DNA of 8,572 nucleotides from an uncultured Coriobacteriales bacterium (lineage in GTDB: Bacteria; Actinomycetota; Coriobacteriia; Coriobacteriales; UMGS124): positions 238 to 8,809 of the forward strand of contig CAIFEU010000113.1 of assembly GCA_903789505.1 (NCBI GenBank). Reading direction: 5' to 3'. Below, piece after piece: positions 4,897-8,572 of this stretch. Both the position numbers and the translations under genes were made by a program. The notes beneath the pieces were generated by a model. The model saw only the letters and a program-made list of their open reading frames with translations. It was not told the origin of the DNA and ran no database searches. How positions within the stretch are numbered: the stretch's first letter is position 1; each line of letters begins with the position of its first letter.

Positions 4897-7800
4897 GCCA
4901 ATCAACCCCTTCCATCTTGCGCACCACGACCATGACGTCGCGCTGGTTGCCGGTCGTCCCGTAATAGTTGAACCCGTAGCTCAGCTGCCCGTAGCCGCCG
5001 ATCATGTGCGTCGGCTTCATGTGGATGTGCGTGGGGCCGTTGTGCGAGCTGCCGCGCGTGCCCGTGAGCTGGCTGCCGGGCACGTTGATGTGACGGTCCT
5101 GGGCGTGATACATGAACACCGAGCCGCGCGGGATGCGCGCGGAGGTGACGCAGCGCGCCGCGACGACGCCGTTGTGGTTGAACAGCTCCACCCAGTCGTT
5201 GTCGGCGATGCCCGCCGAGGCGGCGTCCTGCTCGTTGAGCCACACGCTCTGGCCGCCGCGGAACAGGGTGAGCAGCTGCTGGTTGTCGAAGTACATGCTG
5301 TGCGTGCTCCACTTGTTGTGAGGCGTGAGGTACGTGAGCGTGAGCTCGCGGGCGCCGGAGCCGTCGTGCGGCATGCGCAGCGGCGCGTAGTCGAGGATCG
5401 GCTTGTAGGTCGCCAGGCCCTCGCCCCACTCGCGAATCATGTCGTGGTCCAGGTACAGGCTCTGCCTGCCGGTGATGGTGCGGAAGGGGACCTTCTGCTC
5501 CACGTTCACCGTGAACGGCGTGTAGCGCCTGCCGGTCGAGGAGCCCGTGAACGCCGGGGTCGTGAGCGTCTTGGCGGGGCGCGCCTGGGTGTCGGCGTAG
5601 GTGACGCGATATCCCTCGTCGCCCTTGACCAGGTCGGTCAGGCCGTCCACGCCGGTCGCGCGCTCAAGGGCGGCGAAGCCCTCGCGCGCCATGCGCCCGT
5701 TGGTGGAGGAGGACAGGGCGAGCACCGCGTCGCACGCCGACTCCGCGTCGGCGATCGAGGGCATGCCGTACGAGACGAGCCCCTCGTCCTCGATCCTGCC
5801 GTTGCGCTGCGCGAGCCAGTCGTACTCGGCGGAGCTGTCCCAGCTCAGGCCCTTGGTCGCCATGCCCTTGCGGGCGTTGGGCCCCAGGGCGACCCACTTG
5901 TCGTAGGTCTTGGTGTAGTCGCGCACCACGTGGACCAGGTTCGGCATCGTCTTGCCCGGCACCGGCTCGCATTCGCCCTTCGACCAGTCGCGCACGCGAC
6001 CGCAGGGCTGGGCGAGCTCGCTGGCCGAATCGTGCTGCAGGGGCACGGCGACGATGTCGTCGAGCGGCTGGAGGTTTGCTTCCTTGGCCACCGAGCTCAC
6101 GGCCGCGGCCAGGGTGCGGAAGATGTCCCAGTCGGTGCGGGACTCCCAACCCGGTTCAACGGCGGGGCTGAAGGGATGGATGAAGGGATGCATGTCGGTC
6201 GAGGAGATGTCGGTCTTCTCGTACCAGGTGGCCGTGGGCAGGACTACGTCGGAGTACAGCGGCGTCGTGGTCATGCGGAAGTCCAGGCTCACGAGCAGGT
6301 CGAGCTTGCCCTGCGCCTGCTCCTCGTCGCGCACGCGGAACTCCGTGGGCTCGGCGGCCATGCCCTCGGGCTCCAGCACCGCGCTCTTGGCCCCCAGCAG
6401 ATACTTGAGGAAGTACTCGTTGCCCTTGGCCGAGGAACCCAGCAGGTTGGCGCGCCACACGATCAGGTTGCGCGGCCAGTTCTGGGGGGCGTCGGGGTCG
6501 GTCAGCGCGAAGTTGACCTTGCGGTCCTTGAGGGCGCCCACCAGGTAGTCGCTGATGCCGGCGTCGTCGGTCGCCCCGGCGGCGCGGGCGTCCGCGACAA
6601 TCCTGGCGCCCGGCACGTCGAAGGTCGGGTAGCTCGGCAGCCAGCCCAGGCGGGCGGCGAGGACGTTGTAGTCGCCGCTGTGGCGGTAGCGCGGCTCGCA
6701 CAGGGGCGACGCCAGCTCGGCGACGTCGATCTCGTCGCTCCTCCACTGGTCGGTCGCGAAGTAGAAGAACGACGTCGCGTTCTGCAGGCGCGGCGGCCTC
6801 TGCCAGTCGCCCGCGGTCATGACCGTCGCCCAGCCCTCCGCGGGGCGCAGCTTCTCCTGGCCCACGTAGTGCGCCCATCCGCCGCCGTTGCGGCCCTCGG
6901 TGGCGCAGAACAGCAGGACGTTCAGGATGGTGCGGTACATGTCGTCGGCGTGGAACCAGTGGTTCACGCCCGCGCCCATCACGATCATCGAGCGGCCGTG
7001 CGTGCGCACCGAGTTGTCGGCGAACTCCCGCGCCACGTCGATCACCTGGCGCGCCTCGACGCCCGTGATCGCCTGCTGCCACGCGGGCGTGAACGGCGTC
7101 GACGCGTCGTCGTAGCCGCTGGCGCAGTCACCGCCCAGGCCGCGGTCGACGCCGTACTGCGCGAGCAGCAGGTCGTGGACGGTGGTCACCAGGCGCGTCG
7201 TCCCGTCTGCCAGCGTGACGCGACGGGCGGCGACGTTGCGCTCGAAGCTGTCGCTGCCCTCGTCGCCGAAGTAGGGGAAGCGCACGTGGACGATCTCGTC
7301 CCAGCCGTCGACGACGGACAGCGCAGGGTCGATGCCCTTCCCGGTCTCGCTGTCCTGCATGCGCAGGTTCCACGTCTGCGGCCTGTTCCACCGATCGCCC
7401 ATCGTGCCGTTGGGCACCACGAGCCTGCCGGTGCCCTCGTCGACGACGTAGTAGTGGAACGCCGCGCCGTCCTCGGTCTGGCCCATGTCGGAGCCGGTCA
7501 GGAAGTGGCCCGCCTGGTAGGAGCCCGTCTCGTCACGGTCGAGCACGACGAGGAAGGGCATGTCGGTGTAGGTCTTGGCGTAGTCGAGGAAGAACGGCTC
7601 GGGGTTCTTGACGTAGTACTCGTTGAGGATGACGTGGCCCATCGCCATGGCCAGCGCGGAGTCGGTGCCCACGTTGGGGGCGAGCCACGTGTCGGCGAAC
7701 TCGCAGAACTCGGCGTAGTCGGGCGAGACAGCGACGACCTTGGTGCCCTTGTAGCGCACCTCGGTCATGAAGTGGGCGTCGGGCGTGCGCGTCTGCGGCA

Positions 7801-8566
7801 CGTTGGAGCCCCACATCATCAGGTAGCCCGCGTTGTACCAGTCGGAGCTCTCCGGGACGTCGGTCTGGTCGCCCCACACCTGCGGGCTTGCCGGGGGAAG
7901 GTCGGCGTACCAGTCGTAGAACGAGAGCTGCGCGCCGCCCATCAGCTGGTTGAACCGCGCGCCGGCGGCGTAGGACAGCATCGACATCGCGGGGATGACC
8001 GAGAAGCCGAAGTTGCGGTCGGGGCCGTACTCGTAGGCGGTGTACAGCAGCGAGCTCGCGACGATCTCGGTGGCCTCCTCCCAGGTGGACCGGACGAAGC
8101 CTCCCCTGCCGCGAACGCTCTTGTACTGCGCGGTCTTCTCGGGGTCGCTCGCGATGCTGCGCCACGCCTCGAGCGCCCCGCCGTGCTCGCGGCGCGCCTC
8201 CCGCCACAGGCGGGCGAGCTCGGCGCGGATGTAGGGGTACTTCACGCGCAGCGGGCTGTAGAGGTACCAGGAGAACGCCGCCCCGCGCGGGCACCCGCGC
8301 GGCTCGAAGTCGGGCATCCCCTCCTCGGTCTCGGGGTAGTCGTGCACCTGGTTCTCCCAGGTGACGATTCCGTTCTTGACGAAGATGTTCCAGCTGCACG
8401 AACCCGTGCAGTTCACGCCGTGCGTGGAGCGGACCACCTTGTCATGGGCCCAGCGGCCCTCGTACATGTCCTCCCACGCGCGCCCGCCGTCGCGCGTGAC
8501 CTCGCGGGCCCCCTTGGGCTCGTCCGCGCGCCTGATGTGGCGGGTCCTCCCGAACATGCCTCCCAT
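4886..8566 (-). CDS. narG: Respiratory nitrate reductase alpha subunit (molybdopterin catalytic subunit) NarG
   Basis: NarG reduces nitrate to nitrite at a molybdenum bis-MGD site using electrons from NarH. The frame is unbroken at 1226 residues (E. coli 1247). The N-terminal [4Fe-4S] site has His49, Cys53 and Cys57 in STHGVNCTGSCSW and Cys92 in EPRGCPRGA, all at E. coli positions. The loop with the molybdenum-ligand aspartate is intact (WGDQTDVPESSDWYN, Asp235). GSNVPQTRTPDAHFM, near 253-267, is also typical. The C-terminal MopB-binding domain is complete (TYLTPHNKWSTHSMYF, then GSSHNGPTHIHMKPTHMIGGYGQLSYGFNYYG). There is no cleavable Tat signal, so the enzyme should face the cytoplasm. An in-frame TAG at 8572-8570 lies one codon before ATG 8566, so the protein cannot start further upstream. 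Met4 is possible, but its GGAGG is only 1 nt away. The ribosome site for Met1, the operon promoter and any narK are outside the window. Confidence 0.97.
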   Translation of the reverse strand: MGGMFGRTRHIRRADEPKGAREVTRDGGRAWEDMYEGRWAHDKVVRSTHGVNCTGSCSWNIFVKNGIVTWENQVHDYPETEEGMPDFEPRGCPRGAAFSWYLYSPLRVKYPYIRAELARLWREARREHGGALEAWRSIASDPEKTAQYKSVRGRGGFVRSTWEEATEIVASSLLYTAYEYGPDRNFGFSVIPAMSMLSYAAGARFNQLMGGAQLSFYDWYADLPPASPQVWGDQTDVPESSDWYNAGYLMMWGSNVPQTRTPDAHFMTEVRYKGTKVVAVSPDYAEFCEFADTWLAPNVGTDSALAMAMGHVILNEYYVKNPEPFFLDYAKTYTDMPFLVVLDRDETGSYQAGHFLTGSDMGQTEDGAAFHYYVVDEGTGRLVVPNGTMGDRWNRPQTWNLRMQDSETGKGIDPALSVVDGWDEIVHVRFPYFGDEGSDSFERNVAARRVTLADGTTRLVTTVHDLLLAQYGVDRGLGGDCASGYDDASTPFTPAWQQAITGVEARQVIDVAREFADNSVRTHGRSMIVMGAGVNHWFHADDMYRTILNVLLFCATEGRNGGGWAHYVGQEKLRPAEGWATVMTAGDWQRPPRLQNATSFFYFATDQWRSDEIDVAELASPLCEPRYRHSGDYNVLAARLGWLPSYPTFDVPGARIVADARAAGATDDAGISDYLVGALKDRKVNFALTDPDAPQNWPRNLIVWRANLLGSSAKGNEYFLKYLLGAKSAVLEPEGMAAEPTEFRVRDEEQAQGKLDLLVSLDFRMTTTPLYSDVVLPTATWYEKTDISSTDMHPFIHPFSPAVEPGWESRTDWDIFRTLAAAVSSVAKEANLQPLDDIVAVPLQHDSASELAQPCGRVRDWSKGECEPVPGKTMPNLVHVVRDYTKTYDKWVALGPNARKGMATKGLSWDSSAEYDWLAQRNGRIEDEGLVSYGMPSIADAESACDAVLALSSSTNGRMAREGFAALERATGVDGLTDLVKGDEGYRVTYADTQARPAKTLTTPAFTGSSTGRRYTPFTVNVEQKVPFRTITGRQSLYLDHDMIREWGEGLATYKPILDYAPLRMPHDGSGARELTLTYLTPHNKWSTHSMYFDNQQLLTLFRGGQSVWLNEQDAASAGIADNDWVELFNHNGVVAARCVTSARIPRGSVFMYHAQDRHINVPGSQLTGTRGSSHNGPTHIHMKPTHMIGGYGQLSYGFNYYGTTGNQRDVMVVVRKMEGVDWLED

Positions 8567-8572
8567 GTCCTA

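Noticed and set aside
4903..4905. TTG at 4905 as the narH start
   Set aside because: The GGGG that would be its ribosome site directly abuts it, leaving no spacing, and it adds three residues before the family's usual N-terminus.
3616..4935. Long plus-strand open frame (439 codons) opposite narH
   Set aside because: It lies wholly antisense to narH, is dominated by Ala, Arg, Val and His as expected from complementary GC-rich codons, and shows no domain.
8450..8566. Twin-arginine signal peptide on NarG
   Set aside because: An RR pair occurs at residues 12-13, but no hydrophobic stretch or cleavage site follows. Cytoplasm-facing NarG proteins keep only a vestige of such a signal.

Overview
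The window is very GC-rich, with strong G/C preference at third codon positions. It carries a complete respiratory nitrate reductase operon on the minus strand and a small accessory stretch beside it. GC content, Actinobacteria-like NarH and NarJ sequences, purine-rich Shine-Dalgarno sites and a guanidine-III riboswitch point to a high-GC Actinomycetota. My best guess is an anaerobic Coriobacteriia (Eggerthella/Gordonibacter-like) lineage. That placement rests on remembered sequence resemblance, not a search.

Right part (about 1935-8566, minus strand): narG, narH, narJ and narI lie in that order with no gaps. narG and narH overlap by about 11 nt, and narH/narJ and narJ/narI each share an ATGA stop/start, so the four are very probably one transcript with coupled translation. 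The molybdenum-site loop and all Fe-S and haem ligands expected for a membrane-bound, cytoplasm-facing NarGHI enzyme are visible. NarJ is its assembly chaperone. The operon promoter and any narK lie outside the window. The operon ends at a strong 14-bp hairpin (1868-1904) in the convergent gap before the next gene.

Middle (about 972-1934): a plus-strand gene for a 149-residue protein of unknown function (1294-1743) converges on narI. Its leader contains an 11-bp inverted repeat. It diverges from a small multidrug resistance family gene of the Gdx (guanidinium exporter, formerly SugE) type at 645-971.

The most informative find is between these two divergent genes. The minus-strand leader of gdx holds a 41-nt sequence (1049 down to 1009) that matches the guanidine-III (ykkC-III) riboswitch pseudoknot almost element for element. 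Just downstream, the gdx ribosome binding site lies in a segment that is a perfect 10-nt reverse complement of the aptamer's 5' part. This suggests a simple translational ON switch: without guanidine the aptamer's 5' strand masks the ribosome binding site, and with guanidine the pseudoknot forms and frees it. Riboswitch class, transporter subtype and switch geometry all agree on guanidine detoxification.

Left end (1-429, minus strand): the N-terminal 143 residues of a flavin reductase / flavoredoxin-like protein, cut by the window edge. The 215-base gap between it and gdx holds a two-tier hairpin but no recognised gene. I see no insertion sequences, CRISPR arrays, tRNA or rRNA genes.
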